DNA from: Lampris incognitus
Taxonomy: Eukaryota > Chordata > Actinopteri > Lampriformes > Lampridae
Assembly: GCF_029633865.1 (NCBI RefSeq)
Contig: NC_079219.1
Coordinates: 19,669,717 to 19,733,716 of the forward strand
Length of the DNA: 64,000 nt
Direction: 5' to 3'
Shown: positions 1 to 12,600 of the stretch, piece by piece
How positions within the stretch are numbered: the first letter of the stretch is position 1
Layout of the letters: every line of letters begins with the position of its first letter
Made by a program: the position numbers and the translations under genes
The notes under the pieces: model-generated
Told to the model about the DNA's origin: nothing
The model's database searches: none
Seen by the model: the letters and a program-made list of their open reading frames with translations, nothing else

Positions 1-559
1 AATTATTCATATTAGTTTAATAATATAGTTTGCTCATCTTAAAATATGCAGCTCCGATTGACTTAACGAGTTGATATTCACCGCCGTGACACTGCTTGTG
101 CATGGTTGCAATTGTTAGGTTTAGTGAAGCCAGCTAACAAAAAGACATCCTGGGTATGTTGCAAGTACATATACTCGTTTCATAGTATAGGCCTCAGGTG
201 GCACATGTAAAGACCGCTGGAATCCCAACAAATCTTCTCCTCTCCCTTCTGTGATGTGCACCTCAGTACATAACAGGTTGAAGGTATCACTAGATGTTTG
301 ACCACAAGGTTTAAAAATTGTGATAATGACACCAAATTATATCATTATCAATCATATAAGTAAAAATTATACACTTGAAATACTCAATAAAGTATGTGTA
401 TTTTTGAAGTCATGCAAGCAAAACAACATGTATTAGAAATTATATTTAAATATTCACTCTGAAGTACTTGAATATAGGGTTTGATTGGAATTTGTTTACT
501 ATTTTCTGTGCAATGGTAAAATAAAAATTATCACATAAATCTTGTCATCCATCAGTTCT

Positions 560-1004
560 TTTTTTTTTGGATCCCCCCCTTTTTTTCTCCCCAATTGTAC
601 CTGACCAATTACCCCACTCTTTCGAGCCATCCCGGTTGCTGCTCCACCCCCTCTGCTGATCCGGGGAGGGCTGCAGACTACCACATGCCTCCTCCAATAT
701 ATGTGGCGTCACCAGCCGCTTCTTTTCACCAGACAGTGAGGAGTTTCACCAGGGGGACGTAGCACATGGGAGGATCACGCTATTCCCCTCATTTCCCCCT
801 CCCCCCGAACACGCATCCCAACCGACCAGAGGAGGCACTAGTGCAGCGACCAGGACACATACCCACATCCGGCTTCCCTCCCACAGACACGGCCAATTGC
901 GTCTGTAGAGATGCCCGACCAAGCCGGAGGTAACACGGGCATTCGAACGGAGGATCCCTGTGCTGGTAGGCAACGGAATAGTCCACTACGCTATCCGGAC
1001 GCCC
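560..1004 (-). mobile_element. SINE-B (tRNA-derived), full-length
   Basis: Reverse-complement copy of the element at 12601. Target duplications CATCCATCAGTTCT (546-559) and CATCCATCTGTTCT (1005-1018) differ at one of 14 bases. Located in BBS9 intron 4. Confidence 0.88.
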
Positions 1005-1111
1005 CATCCATCTGTTCTAACATACCGAGAATGCTCATATGTAGAAGTGGACCAATTTGGCACAGATCTAAAGTGAAATACAAATGTTATCTATGTACTG
1101 GTCTTGTTTGG

Positions 1112-1195
1112 GTTAGTCACTTAGATGAGTGACGAAACGTTTTTCCCCTCTAAACTTTGTATCCAGATGAACTGATTCAACTTTCTGGGGTAAGA
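1112..1195 (+). mobile_element. PLE tail fragment
   Basis: GTCACTTAGATGAGTGACGA followed by AACGTTTTTCC and CCAGATGAACTGATTCAACT. Confidence 0.7.
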
Positions 1196-1197
1196 AA

Positions 1198-2845
1198 AAT
1201 ATTAAACAAAATGCATTTATTTTAAGTCCCATGAGTTACCAATCTTAAAACACGAGTATGCTTCCTGGGTAAATGCTCATAATTCAAACCTCTTCACAGC
1301 ATGTTAACTGTGCTTCAACATTTTGATTCAGGGAATGCTTCAAAATTAAACCTGCAATGATCTGCTTTTTTCCTTCCCACCACCGATATGTTCATATATA
1401 TTTTTGTGCACACGTACGTTGCGGTATGCGTACACATTCATGTCTGTCTGCCTATGCACATTTATACGTGTGTGTGTGTGTGTATGTGTGCGCACGCACA
1501 TGTGCACAAATGTGTGTGTGTGGGTGGGTTGGTGTGCCTGCGCTGCTGGAAACTGCCACAATTGAACAAACGCAAAAATCTATAATAGTCCCAAAATAGA
1601 CAGAAATCATTGAGTGTTAACAAGAGAGAAAAGATGGAGGGAGAGACAGAAAACAGACACAGAGATAGGAAGCCCAGCAGGCAGGCAGACAGAGAGATAA
1701 GCAAGCAGACAGGCAGCCCAACAGACAGGCAGACAGAGACTGTTAAAAATGCTGGTCCATTTGTTCACAGACTTTTGGAAAAACTAAGCAGGGGAAAGCC
1801 CTCGACTAGTCAGCCTCCAAGAGAAACACACACACATGCACAGACAGACACAGGAATAGACACCCACAAACACACACACACAAAAAGACACACAGGGAAA
1901 CCCCTCAGTGGCAAACACAGCCACTCAAAATAAAGGCACTATTGTTGAGGTGTGCATGTGTACATGTGTGTGTGTAAATTTAAGCAAAACTAGAGGAACG
2001 TGCCAAGGACTTTGGCCTGGCATGATAGCCCTTTCATTCACTCTATAATTAGTGTGTGTGTGGAGAACAGTGTGAGCTCAGTAAGCCAAGACCTTCACAG
2101 TGTACAGTTCACCACGTGTGCTACATAAACCTGTGTTTGTGTGCGAGTGTGCGTCCATGTGCTCTTGTCCTGCTTTTACCACATGGATGACCCTTGTAAC
2201 CATATGCACTCTCTCTCTCTCTCTTTCACTCCCTTCCTCTCATACTTATGCACACACATGTATTCACATCAACACTCATGACCCTTCAATCCACGCTACA
2301 GTAAAAATTCAGCTGGCGTTGTTAAGGAGTGACCTCGTCCACGTGAGTCATTCTCTGTCCTTCGGGCCAATAAGTACTTTTGGCCCAATACGTGTGTTAG
2401 AGCTGACACGCAGACAATTTACCCAATGTTATTGTGACATGCACAGCTGATGTGCAGGAGCTGGACGAAACACACACAGCATTTTTGCTGCCCTGTTCTC
2501 TTTCTGCTCCAAGTCTATTTTCCTAGACTGCATCACTGAAGTCTAGGCTCTATAGTACCTGTTTCACCCCATAATGCAGTTTTCTGTAGCTTAGTTTGTT
2601 TCATCTTCTCGTTTCCATCTATGCACACATGGAAGAGATCTATGTGGTAATATTCATCACTAACAAAAGAATCTCTTGGACTCTAACCCTTGACCCAATC
2701 TAACTGAAAAACAAGCATTTCATTATGAGCAAGTATAAACTTGCTTTCATACATGACAAATGAACTTGAAGTGCAAATACATTGCAAATAACCCGCAATC
2801 TTGCATCTGTGTCGTTACAACCATGAGTCAGATTTTTCTTTTTTT
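1198..2845. other. BBS9 intron stretch without a gene
   Basis: Holds GT-rich low complexity (about 1470-1525), a CAGACAGG-rich stretch (1640-1740), CA-rich sequence (1825-1900) and a short CT run (2209-2225). Open frames here are translations of simple repeats. Confidence 0.7.
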
Positions 2846-3194
2846 TGAGATACTCTATTGATCCCCATGGGGAAATTACACTCTGTATTTAACCCACTCT
2901 AGATGTGTAGCTAGGAGCAGTGAGCAGCTGCCGTGCAGCACCCAGGGACCAACTCCAGTTTGTCTTGCCATACCTCGGTCAGGGCACAGACACGAGTATT
3001 AACCCTAACATGCATGTCTTTTCTTGAAGGTAGGGGCAACTGGAGAAAATCCACCGCAGATACGGGGAGAACGTGCAAACTCCACACAGAGAAGGTCCTG
3101 GGATAACCCCCCAGGGTTGAACAACTCCAGGGTTTGAACCCAGGACCTTCTTGCTGTGAGGCAACAGCACTAACCACTGTGCCACCGTGCTGCC
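2846..3194 (-). mobile_element. SINE-A (tRNA-derived, DANA-like head)
   Basis: Minus-strand head GGCAGCACGGTGGCACAGTG with B box GGGTTCAAACCCT, the shared core ACGTTCTCCCCG, and a tail ending GGGGATCAATAGAGT. Located in BBS9 intron 4. Confidence 0.85.
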
Positions 3195-3199
3195 AAATG

Positions 3200-4299
3200 T
3201 GACGTGACAGCAAACCAAACAGAACACACACGTGACACAGCCGGCAGATACCGGCCTTTATAGTTCCACAGACGTAACTGACAGAATGACTGAGCAGGAA
3301 GGAAGCAGGTCTTCAAGCTTGATGGTCAGAAATAACCACCTATAACAACCTGCGTCTTTGGGAAAATGTCTGAAAACTCACACCTTCAAAAATACTTCAC
3401 AAGAGCACCTCAATACATCCTCCGTTCCAACCAGTTCTCTGTTAAATAATCTTTTTACAGTGAAAGGAATATTGTTTGTTCAACGTGACTCTAACCCTTG
3501 ACTTCAATACTCTTGGTTGGCTGTAATGCTGGTGATCTAGGAACAAGACCATTATACCGTTGCATGCACTGGTAGTCACTGTGGATAAGGGCATCAGGTA
3601 ATGATTCAAATAAACATTAACGCCTTGGTTACGGTAGTCAAACTGGATTCAAGACACGTAATGTTCAAAAGGTTCATATGTAACAACTGCAGCCACTGAT
3701 ACTGTCTGAATCTGTACAAGAAATATGTCTGTTAGTCTTGGATTGAGGATGAAATATTAAAATACAGAAAAAAAACAACATTAGTCTATTCAAAAGCACA
3801 TTAAGCATATAATGATGAACCTATAAACTCTTGTGTTAATGTATTGTCTCCATGTCCTCATGTATGTCGTGCGGTATGTATAGAATGTGTACATGCATTT
3901 ACTGTGAGGCTCTGCACAGAAGGTAAAAACAAATATCCTCGTGAGGACAATACAGTATATTTATCTATATATCTAATTCATAAAATATAATAGATCAAAA
4001 ATTGTATTCTTGACTGATGAAGGTACAATACTGGCAGATAGGGAAAACTGAACGTTTCAACTTTTCAGGTTTCCTTATAAATAGTTGTGATATCAGATCA
4101 TATATTCATGTAAAAGGCGCAGTGAAATAATGGGGTTTTCATAACTACACTGTGTGATAAACCCATGCCACTTCCAGGACCATGCTGGCACAGAGCCACA
4201 TATGAGGATGATGTTTAACGGGTTCAACATTTGTTACAAAACACAACTGATCTGGTTTTGGATTGCATAAAAACAGTATGTTAAAAGAGCTACATGTCT
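3200..4299. other. BBS9 intron stretch, nothing recognised
   Basis: AT-rich unique-looking sequence with a possible decayed SINE tail at about 3585-3600 (GTGGATAAGGGCATC). The BBS9 exon expected next is not here. Confidence 0.6.
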
Positions 4300-4432
4300 G
4301 CAGAGTCTGTGATGGACTGGCGGCCTGTCCAGGGTGTCTCCCCACCTGCCGCCCAATGACTGCTAGGATAGGCTCCAGCATCGCCACGACCCTGAGAGCA
4401 GGATAAGCAGTTTGGATAATGGATGGATGGAT
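4300..4432 (+). mobile_element. SINE-A variant, 3' part
   Basis: GATGGACTGGCGGCCTGTCC to GGATAATGGATGGATGG, sense orientation, 5'-truncated. Confidence 0.75.
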
Positions 4433-4862
4433 AATGTTTGCATTATCTTGCCAGATTATCAAGTCGGACATTATTCTTCTACTGTCCAAATAGACTGGTT
4501 CTGGCTCACATCTAGTAAATTATCAACAGCCACAAGCCACAAGGTAAACACTGGTAAATCATTGACTGTGGCTGGTTAGTTTGGTCAAGTTAAGTTTCAC
4601 TTACCAGCCAATTTTTACAGGTAACCAATGACAGTTTAGCAACCTCATTCTATTCTAAAAAGCAGCCTGATGAAATGGTAAACTTGGAAATTACTATCCA
4701 CTTCAGCCAGAGGTCAGAAGAGAAAGCTCCTTTCACTGAATGTAATCTTACTGTGTGCATAGTATGTGCATTTGTATGTGTGTGTATGTGCAAGTTAAGT
4801 TTAAGCAAGATAGAGGAAAGTGCCACGGGATATGGTGTGTATGTGTGTTGAGTTAATGGTAC

Positions 4863-4976
4863 CAGTGACCCCTCCGAAGGGACCAGTAGTCATGTTGCAG
4901 GCAGTTCTCTGCAGGTTGTGTTCATAAACCAACTTCAACTGGTACTGGGCACCGTGCTCCACATTCCCCACCATGC
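4863..4976 (-). CDS. BBS9: BBS9 coding exon 4
   Basis: 114 bp encoding [20 protein letters not shown] then [18 protein letters not shown]. The acceptor TTTTAG is directly preceded by about 25 TG units. Donor G|GTACCA. Confidence 0.92.
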
Positions 4977-4978
4977 CT

Positions 4979-5031
<53 letters not shown>

Positions 5032-8000
5032 CATTAGACTTCTAAAAAAGACTTAATGGTAGTTGTCAGTACCTCAGGATGGGAAAAGGCCATATGCTGG
5101 GAAATTCTTCTACTCTGCCAGCGACTTTGGGAGGCAACCAACCATTATCTGGAGGTTATGTTCTGTTCTGAAAGTCTAGCTGTTTCTCAGACGTAGCAGA
5201 CATTGTGGTCAGTGGAAAAAACAATTTTTTGAACTGAGGGTGAAGTGTGGGAGTTTTGTGAAAGCAATTTAGAAGTGTGGTCCCTTGTTGTGAAGCAATT
5301 TAGAGGACGGGTAGGACAAGAGAACGTTGAGACACTTTTCAGCTTTCATATCTGTTCACATATCTGCAGTCTTCTCTAATACACTATAGGTTGTCTGTGC
5401 ATGTTTTTGTCTTGATGTGCGTGCGTGTGTGCATTACCTGAGACAGAATAGACAGAGAGTTTCCTAGGATGGAGAACAGCCAAGTGGAGGAGCTCAGAAC
5501 ACCTGGACAAAGAATAAAACGTACTTTCTTCATCTTTAACTTCCTCATTAAGACAAATAATCAAATATAATTTAACACAATGACACCGTTGGAGTGAGAA
5601 TTGTTCTCACCACTACTAGTCTTCAACTGCTACAGCTGTTAAAAATCATCATTGCTACTGTTACGGCCACAGGTGTGTCCATGTCCATATAGTTGTGTTT
5701 TGTGTTCCCTTCTGTATTTAACCCACTCTCATTCTACATTCAGGTATCTGGCAGGTGCTCCTCATCACCTAATCAACCAGTCAATCAATCAACCAATTGT
5801 CCATCAGCTGTGCAGTCTACTATTTAAACCCCCACATGTCCTCAGTTCTGGGGCCAACTAGTTTAGTTTGTGTGTGATTTTAGTGTTCTGTAGCTACCTT
5901 GTGTTGCTATCTTTGTCTCTGTAGCTACTTTGTGTTTGTAAAGTCTGGCCAGTTTTCAGTTAAGTTTTGCATTGTTTCAGCCTGGAGTATTTTGAGTTAT
6001 GTTTAGCCTTTAGTTTGTTTAGTTCTTTTGGGCAAAGGGCTCAAGGTAAGATGCCCATGGGCATACACCCCATCAAGTAGCTTACCTCCTGTTATGCACA
6101 CTAGGTTAGGAGCGGTTGCCACCCTCTGTATTTAGGTTTGGTGCTTTTGAGCACTGTAAAGAGGGGATTACTTTTATTAGTAGTTTGTTGTTTTGGCAAC
6201 TGTTCCGTTCCCTTGTTCTGTCATGTTTAATTTAATAAAATTTATATTTTATTATATTTATATGTTTTCCTGTCTCACCGTGTTGCACCCTCACCTCACT
6301 TACCCAGTACACTAGTTGTCCCTCACCAGACCGAGGGATGCAATTATCATTATCAAAACTTTTTCCATGGCGCCACAGAAAATGGCAGAATATTGTCAGA
6401 GCTAGGAGTTTGATTCCCATTGCAGCCGATAAAAGCTTTGATATTTCCCTGCATCGTCTGTGTACAACTTCGGTCCATTCTCCCGTTTGCCTCCCTGTTT
6501 TCTCTCCCTTCTCTCCTCTCCTGAATAGTTTTGGCGGAGAGGTGATCTTTCAGTTTACCTAGCTACATTAAAAAAAAAAGTAATTCTAACCGGATGCAGT
6601 TTCTAACTTGACTTGACCCTGATCCAGCAGGGAGGCAGCTCCAGATCCAATTATCCTGTGCAATAACAAAGCAAGATTGGGCCTTGGAGTCAACAGCTAT
6701 GCTAGTGCCTCAGTGGTTAGGGCTAACACTGTAGGCAGGGCTATGTTTGGTCTGTTGGGTGGCTGATAGATGGTGGCAAGTCATTGAGAAGGATTGAAAC
6801 TCCCTGACAGGGTGGTTTGGGTTGGTTTGTGCCAGAGAGGAATAATCTTTATGCGGTGGTGAGTTGTGCAGAGATTGCTGTCTATGAATGAACAGCCAGA
6901 GCAATAGGTTATGAATGGGCGCTTCTGTCCAGCAGTTTAAAATAAGCTGTTATGAATGCTTATAATTCACAGAAGGTCATGACATGAAGTTGGAGACCAG
7001 TGACTCATTCTTAAGACATCACATAGGTGAAATAAACAGGAATTCTGCATGGCAGGGTGGCCTTGTGGTAAGAGAGCACATTCTGTACCCAAAAGGTCAA
7101 AGGTTTAGCTCCCACAACAGCGAACGGCCATTCACTGCCACATGTTCTGTTTAAGAGCCTTTGAGCAAGGCAGTTATCCCTATCTGATAGGTCATTGTGG
7201 ATTGCTCTGGATAAAAGTGTAAGCTGAATGTGTAACATAAATACACAATTTGCTTCCACATACCAACAGTCAACATTTATGTAATCAAAAACACTTATGA
7301 AAAAAAAGACTTTACATAAAAGTTAAAATAATGAATAGGAAAATAAAGATTATATGCTCAGGTAAGGAGGAAATAATGGCATGTTGATAACTGTGTTAAA
7401 GAATATGTGGATTCCTTTTCTTTTCTTTCCATTGGCAATGTTAGATTGTCAAATGTGAAATGTTCAGCATTTCAGAGAAACACCACACCAGCCACTACTT
7501 TTGTCAGTCAACTGGTCACAGCAAAGGAAAAGTAGGGTTTCATGTACTCTGGGCAGCTGTGAGTATGATACAACAACAGTCAAAGTCAATACGGATTCAC
7601 AATCAGTAGAAATGTCCTGTTTTTTGCCAAATTCAAGTAACTGATCATTGAGATCTGCGTAAAGGGACGCTCTGTCTGCTAAGTATTTGAGACTTGTAGC
7701 TAAATACTGCTAAACACTGTCTGCAATTTGCTGTCATGGAAACAAAATGTGCTACCCAACCTGTTTTTGACATCAGGCCAAAATAGGATCGATACATGGT
7801 CGATGGACATTGCTTTTTCTACTAAAACTAAACTAAAAAAAATAAAAAAATCAGACAGTGCAAACACAACCACAGTGTGAGCTCCCTGTTTCATGCTTTA
7901 TGCAGCCTTTAAGCAGGGCTGTGTTAGATTAATGCCACTGTGACCAACAGTTCAGCTACTAGGAAAGGTCAAGGCCACATATAGAGACCTGAGGGGCAGA

Positions 8001-9900
8001 TAGAGGGAATAAGGAGAGAGGGATTAGGAAACTCATGATTGATCCTGGTGTTTGAGGGATAACACTACAGCTCTGTACTGGAAGCTTGGACTATGTGGGA
8101 ATATGGTCAGGTAGCTTAGCAATTGCAGTAAAGCTTCACTAAAAACACGTGAAAAAGGATTCAAAACTCTGAAATATTCCAAATGGTATAAATATGCACA
8201 TGGTATACGTTGTCATTTGACACACATGTGAATAACAAAAACTTGGTTTCACACTTAGGAGATATGAAAAATGCCTGCAAGGTGGCTTTAGCAAATATGC
8301 ACAGTAGGTATCTGTCTGAATTTTGTAACACAAAAAACTGTAGTGACAATCCACTGCCGAACAATAAAATTGTCTGTGATCGGCTCTGCCTTCCTAACTA
8401 CTCTGTGGTGACTTGACTGGTCTATGGTTGTGTAATGTTTTTGCATTAGCATTTACAATTTACAAATTGCCAGTGAAATCTACACCGATGAGCCAAAACA
8501 TTAAAAACACCTGCCCAATATTGTGTAGAGCCCCCTCATATGGCCAAAACAGCTCCAACCCATCAAGGCATGGACTCCACAAGACCTCGGAAGGTGTCCT
8601 CTGGTATCTGACACCAAGACGTTAGCAGCAGATCCTTTAAGTCCTGTAAGTTGCGAGGTGGGGCCTCCATGGGTCAGACTTGTTTTTCCAACACATCCCC
8701 CTTGATTGGATTGAGATCTGGGGAATTTGGAGGCCAAGACGAAATCTTGAAGTCTTTGTCATGTTCCTCAAACCTTTTCTGAATAATTTTTGCACTGTGG
8801 CAGGGCGCATTATCCTGCTGAAAGAGGCCACTGCCATCAGGGAATACTGTTGCCATGAAGGGGTGTACTTGGTCTCCAACAAAGTTTAGGTAGGTGGTAC
8901 ATGTCAAAGTAACATCCACATGAATGCCAGGACCCAAGGTTTCCCTGCAGAACATTGCCCAGAGCACCATACTGCCTTCGCCGACTTGCCTTCTTCCCAT
9001 AGTGCATTCTGGTGCCATCTCTTCCCCAGGTAAATGATGCACACACACCCGTCCATCCACCTGATGTAAAACAAAATGTGACTCATCAGACCAGGCAACC
9101 TTCTTCCACTGCTCCAAGGTCCAGTTCTGATGCTCGTGTGTCCATTGTAGGCGCTTTTGGTGGTGGACAGGGGTCAGCATGGGCACTCTGACCAGTCTGC
9201 AGCTATGCAGCCCCATGCGCACAAGCTGTGATGCACTGTGTGTTCTGACACCTGTCTATCATAGCCAGCATTAAGTAATTTGAGCAACAGTAGTTCTTCT
9301 GTGGGATCGGACTGGAAGAGCTAACCTTCGGTCCCCATGCCTGAGCCTTGGACGCCCATGATCCTATCACTGGTTCACTGGTTGTCCTTCCTTGAACCAC
9401 TTTTGGCAGAGGTACTGACCACTGCATAACAGGAACACCTCACAAGACCTGCAGTTTTGGAGATTTCGTCACTCAGTCATCTAGCCATCACAATTTGGCC
9501 CTTGTCAAAGTTGCTCAGATCCTTACACTTTTCCATTTTTCCTCCTTCCAACAGATCAACTTCAAGATCTGACTGTTGGCTTGCTGCCTTATATATCCCA
9601 CCCCTTGACAGGTGCCAATGTAATGAGATAAAGAGTTTTAGTCACTTACCTGTCAGTGGTTTTAATGTTTTGGCTGATCATTGTATATCTAGACTATATC
9701 TAAAAGCTAGACATACCTTTTAGTTTCCATTGTTTACCGACTTACTGTATTGCCAAGTTAACATACAAAAGGGGCATTCATCCATTATCCAAACCGCTTA
9801 TCCTTACTCAGGGTCGTGGGGAAGCTGGAGCCTATCCCAGCAGTCATTGGGCGGCAGGCGGGTAGACACCCTGGACAGGACGCCAGACCATCACAGGGCC

Positions 9901-9932
<32 letters not shown>

Positions 9933-11607
9933 CCTAGGGACAATTTAGTATGGCCAATTCACCTGACCTACATGTTTTTGGACAGTGGGAGGGACAACAC
10001 TGACTGAGGAAATGAAGACTTCATTTATTTAAAATGCAACACATCAATCAAAAGTAACTCATCAACTGAAGTTTATAATACAATGTCTCTGGAAAATCAA
10101 GTCTTTGTTTATTGCACAACCAAGGATATAAATGGTGCTCTAACCTTTGAAATGTACCATCATTTAGTTTAATCTTGTTCTTCTAGTCATTAAGTGTTGT
10201 GGGTTTTTCACAGAATGGATATCTCATTAAGATATTTTATCAGGATACCACCTTACATCATATTACGTACCATCAACAGTCTGATAACATGTAAAACCTT
10301 CATGAGGCTGGCCTCTACAGAATCATCATCACTGCTTAACTGCCCTGGAGCAGGGCACTTGCTGCCACAAAAAAAAAAAAAAACAGATCCATGGGGGCTC
10401 AACTGGTCCTGCAGTCTAACTGACTAGAAGGGTACAAGTGGCACGGTTTGGGTGAGAGTGTTTATGACCTTTGTGTGTATGTTTCACTTAGGAGAGCCAT
10501 GAAAAATAACAAAATGAATTGTGCACAGTGTGTTACCATGTAAAATAAATTTAGCAAAGGCGGTTCTTCTCAAAAAGTAACCACTTAAATGACCATGTGT
10601 TCCCTGAAGGCATGTACATGCCCCTGCCTTGTGTGGCCTTACTTACGAGACAAACTTGCCCACTTCCACCTGTATGATGGAGTCTGGGAGCTGGATTTCC
10701 AGGAGCTGGGCATCCGCCAGGCTCTGGCCTCCCTCCCCGAGTTTATCGGCATGAGGGCAGAAGATGCGAAGCATACCCATGTAGCTGCCAACCACAACCT
10801 TATCTGCAGGATGCACAAGGGGAGATGAAGAGATTCATGAAGTTTTAGAAACCAGGGTGGGAGATTCTCATCAACAGGCATTTGCTGGTTTATCTTGGTT
10901 GAGGTTAGTTATGTTTGTCCATCGGATGGAGAGGGAGAATTAATCACGATTCATTTCTGTCTTCTAACACACGCAAAAAGTGGTCTTTCTTGTGTTTCTA
11001 TTCTTATTAAGTGCTGCGAGTTGTGAGGCCAATAACCTAGTCAAATTAAGTTGTTGTAAACCTTATATGGATGTATAGAAACCATAAAGATTTAACAACA
11101 ACCACCAGATGCCAAATGCTGGTCAATCCTGTGTCTGATTAGACAGTCAAATCCAGCAGCAACTGAAGCGAGATTTACTCAAAACTGAATTTATGGTGCT
11201 AGTGGCTGAAGCAGTTAAACATCCATCCATCCATTATCCGAACCGCTTACCCTGCTCTCAGGGTCGCGGGGATGCTGGAGCCTATCCCAGCAGTCATTGG
11301 GTGGCAGGCGGGGAGACACCCTGGACATTCCGCCATGCCATCACACGAAGCAGTTAAACATTGTATTTAAAAAGAACATGTGACACCAATCTCTCTTTCT
11401 TCTCTTTCTTTCTTAGAGCAAACAACACATGCACATTTTTTGTATAAACAACCCCACTGGTGTGCAATAACACACACACACACACACACACTGACCATGT
11501 CCTGAGCCACTGTTGTCCACATCTCCGACACACAGGCATCCTTGGTCAAACTCCTCTCCCTCCCCCAGCACCACTGACCACCAATCACGGGCCTTGAAAA
11601 GAGACAT
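4863..11607 (-). CDS. BBS9: BBSome subunit BBS9 (PTHB1), N-terminal part, four coding exons
   Basis: Family knowledge: BBS9 is a core scaffold of the BBSome, the coat-like complex that moves membrane proteins in and out of cilia; its N-terminus forms a beta-propeller. Seen: exons 11607-11496 ([11 protein letters not shown] start), 10803-10647, 5502-5438 and 4976-4863, all with AG/GT borders and matching phases. They give about 149 residues, including [30 protein letters not shown] and [13 protein letters not shown], which closely match human BBS9. The protein is about 880 residues in human, so most of the gene lies left of the window. The next exon (expected RDxICIQS) is not present in 1-4862. 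A Tc1 element lies between exons 2 and 3. Confidence 0.93.
4980..5029. repeat. (CA)n microsatellite at BBS9 exon 4 acceptor
   Basis: About 25 CA units. On the minus strand (TG)n is followed by TTTTAG and exon 4. Confidence 0.97.
5438..5502 (-). CDS. BBS9: BBS9 coding exon 3
   Basis: 65 bp, acceptor TTTGTCCAG, donor GTAATGC. It encodes [21 protein letters not shown]; human has GTEMLHLAVLHSRKLCVYSVS. Phases fit exons 2 and 4 exactly. Confidence 0.92.
5658..6330 (+). mobile_element. Possible solo LTR
   Basis: Begins TGTTACGGCCACAGGTGTGT and contains a TATTTAAA promoter-like box (about 5821), T-rich U3/R-like sequence and AATAAA (about 6234), followed by a CTCACCGTGTTGCACC segment. No clear end or target duplication was found. 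Confidence 0.27.
7047..7240 (+). mobile_element. tRNA-derived SINE-D with L2-type tail
   Basis: Head GGTGGCCTTGTGGTAAGAGA, a decayed B-box region, and the TTGAGCAAGGCAGTTA ... GCTCTGGATAAAAGTGTAAG tail shared by many fish SINEs and L2 LINEs. Confidence 0.65.
7245..8480. other. BBS9 intron stretch, nothing recognised
   Basis: Unique-looking AT-rich sequence between SINE-D and the Tc1 element. No convincing exon, RNA or repeat. Confidence 0.6.
8481..9685 (-). mobile_element. Tc1/mariner-family DNA transposon, about 1.2 kb
   Basis: Ends are inverted repeats at TA: TACACCGATGAGCCAAAACA (left) against TACAATGATCAGCCAAAACA (reverse of the right end). On the minus strand a transposase reads from 9222 to 8674 with the DDE regions [20 protein letters not shown] and [11 protein letters not shown] (second Asp in QQDNAP). 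The N-terminal DNA-binding part upstream (9230-9480) is in broken frames and the C-terminus ends prematurely at DVLEKQV, so it is probably inactive. It sits in BBS9 intron 2. Confidence 0.9.
9778..9995 (-). mobile_element. SINE-A variant, partial
   Basis: CATCCATTATCCAAACCGCT at the left, CAGTCATTGGGCGGCAGGCG, a CA repeat at 9900-9930, then CACCTGACCTACATG; the head is missing. Confidence 0.78.
10647..10803 (-). CDS. BBS9: BBS9 coding exon 2
   Basis: 157 bp, acceptor CCTGCAG, donor GTAAGTAAG. It encodes [20 protein letters not shown] through [12 protein letters not shown], part of the first propeller blades. Confidence 0.94.
11222..11345 (-). mobile_element. SINE-A variant, 3' end only
   Basis: CATCCATCCATTATCCGAAC through ACACCCTGGACATTCCGCC. 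An AAGCAGTTAAACAT repeat at about 11209-11222 and 11347-11360 looks like a target duplication. Confidence 0.8.
11471..11491. repeat. Short (CA)n at BBS9 exon 1 donor
   Basis: Minus-strand donor GTCAG continues directly into (TG)n. Confidence 0.93.
11496..11607 (-). CDS. BBS9: BBS9 first coding exon
   Basis: 112 bp from ATG (11607-11605) to donor G|GTCAGTG. It encodes [20 protein letters not shown] then [17 protein letters not shown] and the first base of an Asp codon. A pyrimidine-rich stretch ending CTGAG lies just upstream of the ATG, so the exon probably begins within about 10 bp of it and an untranslated exon lies upstream. The donor merges into a TG repeat. Confidence 0.93.
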
Positions 11608-11913
11608 GCTGCCTCAGATATGGAGAGACAGAGAGAGAGGTTAGATAGAGAACAGGTTTCTTATACACAGTACTGAGTTGTAAAAAAAAAAGGATCATTA
11701 GAAGGATGTAGAGACATGGCAAGAAGGTTTATGGGACACATCGCTGCCCTAGCAGTCAACATCCGTCTGCATCTGTCTCTGTACAATTGGCACTGGCCAA
11801 GCATTGGCACGGCTCACACACAACTACTCATTTCAGTGAGTAAGCAGCGCCATCTAGCGCACCAAGGCTGAAAATTCATTCTGTGAGAACTCATTCTGAA
11901 AACCTGCTCCCAA

Positions 11914-12012
11914 CACCTAGAACTGCTATCCATCCATCCATCCATCCATCCATCCATCCATCCATGGATAGCAGTTCTAGGTGCATGCATAAAGTGATCA
12001 CTTTATGCATGC
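11914..12012. repeat. Two adjacent palindromes at the PLE left junction
   Basis: A 20-bp perfect inverted repeat (CACCTAGAACTGCTATCCAT, 11914-11933, against 11964-11983) encloses an ATCC repeat. It is followed directly by a perfect 30-bp palindrome (half-site GCATGCATAAAGTGA, 11983-12012). Confidence 0.95.
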
Positions 12013-12199
12013 TCGATAATCCAGGTAAGAAAATCACAGAAAGTTGAATCAGTTCAACAGTTCAGACTCCGCAGATGTCTGCAGAGTTTTTTAGATGAAG
12101 GAAAGCTGTCGCTGCTCTCTCCCTCTCGCCGCTGCGTCGTTGTGTGTGTGTGTGCAGGTACAATTTAACCTGAGCTAAAGAGCTAACGTGTCAGGCAAG

Positions 12200-12358
12200 G
12201 ACTCCGCAGTCTACACTCATCTACAGGCCAGTGGCCACTCTTTCAAGGATGAGGATGTGCACATCCTTGATAGTGAGGAACGCTGGTTTGAACAGGGAGT
12301 GGGAGACGCCATCTATGTGAAGAGGGAACGACTATCACTGAACAGGGGGGGGGGCTAA
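12200..12358 (+). pseudogene. PLE GIY-YIG endonuclease C-terminal remnant
   Basis: 52 open codons then TAA: DSAVYTHLQASGHSFKDEDV and further on EERWFEQGVGDAIYVKRERL with SLNRGGG at the end. This matches the conserved C-terminus of PLE proteins (EERWFERGVKEAIYVKxExPSLNRGGG). The catalytic Glu of KEAIY is Asp here. Reverse transcriptase and the rest of the endonuclease are absent. Confidence 0.8.
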
Positions 12359-12600
12359 CAGTACATCTGTTGCCATTTTACAGTGCTGTGATTACAACTA
12401 TTCGCCAACCTCTCTGAATAGTACACATGGCCACTGAAACTCTAGTTAATGGACACGGCAATCTGCATATGAAACCAATCGTTGATTTCGGTCGTTATGC
12501 CACTGTATCGTTCATAAGGGTGGGGATACCTGCAGTCACTTGAGACTGAAGAGGTCACTTAGGTGAGTGATGAAACGTTTTTCTCAATAAACGTTCTGTC

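Noticed and set aside
1-4862. Next BBS9 exon (expected to encode RDxICIQSxDGMLMVF)
   Set aside because: Looked for on the minus strand and not found; the intron seems to run past the window edge.
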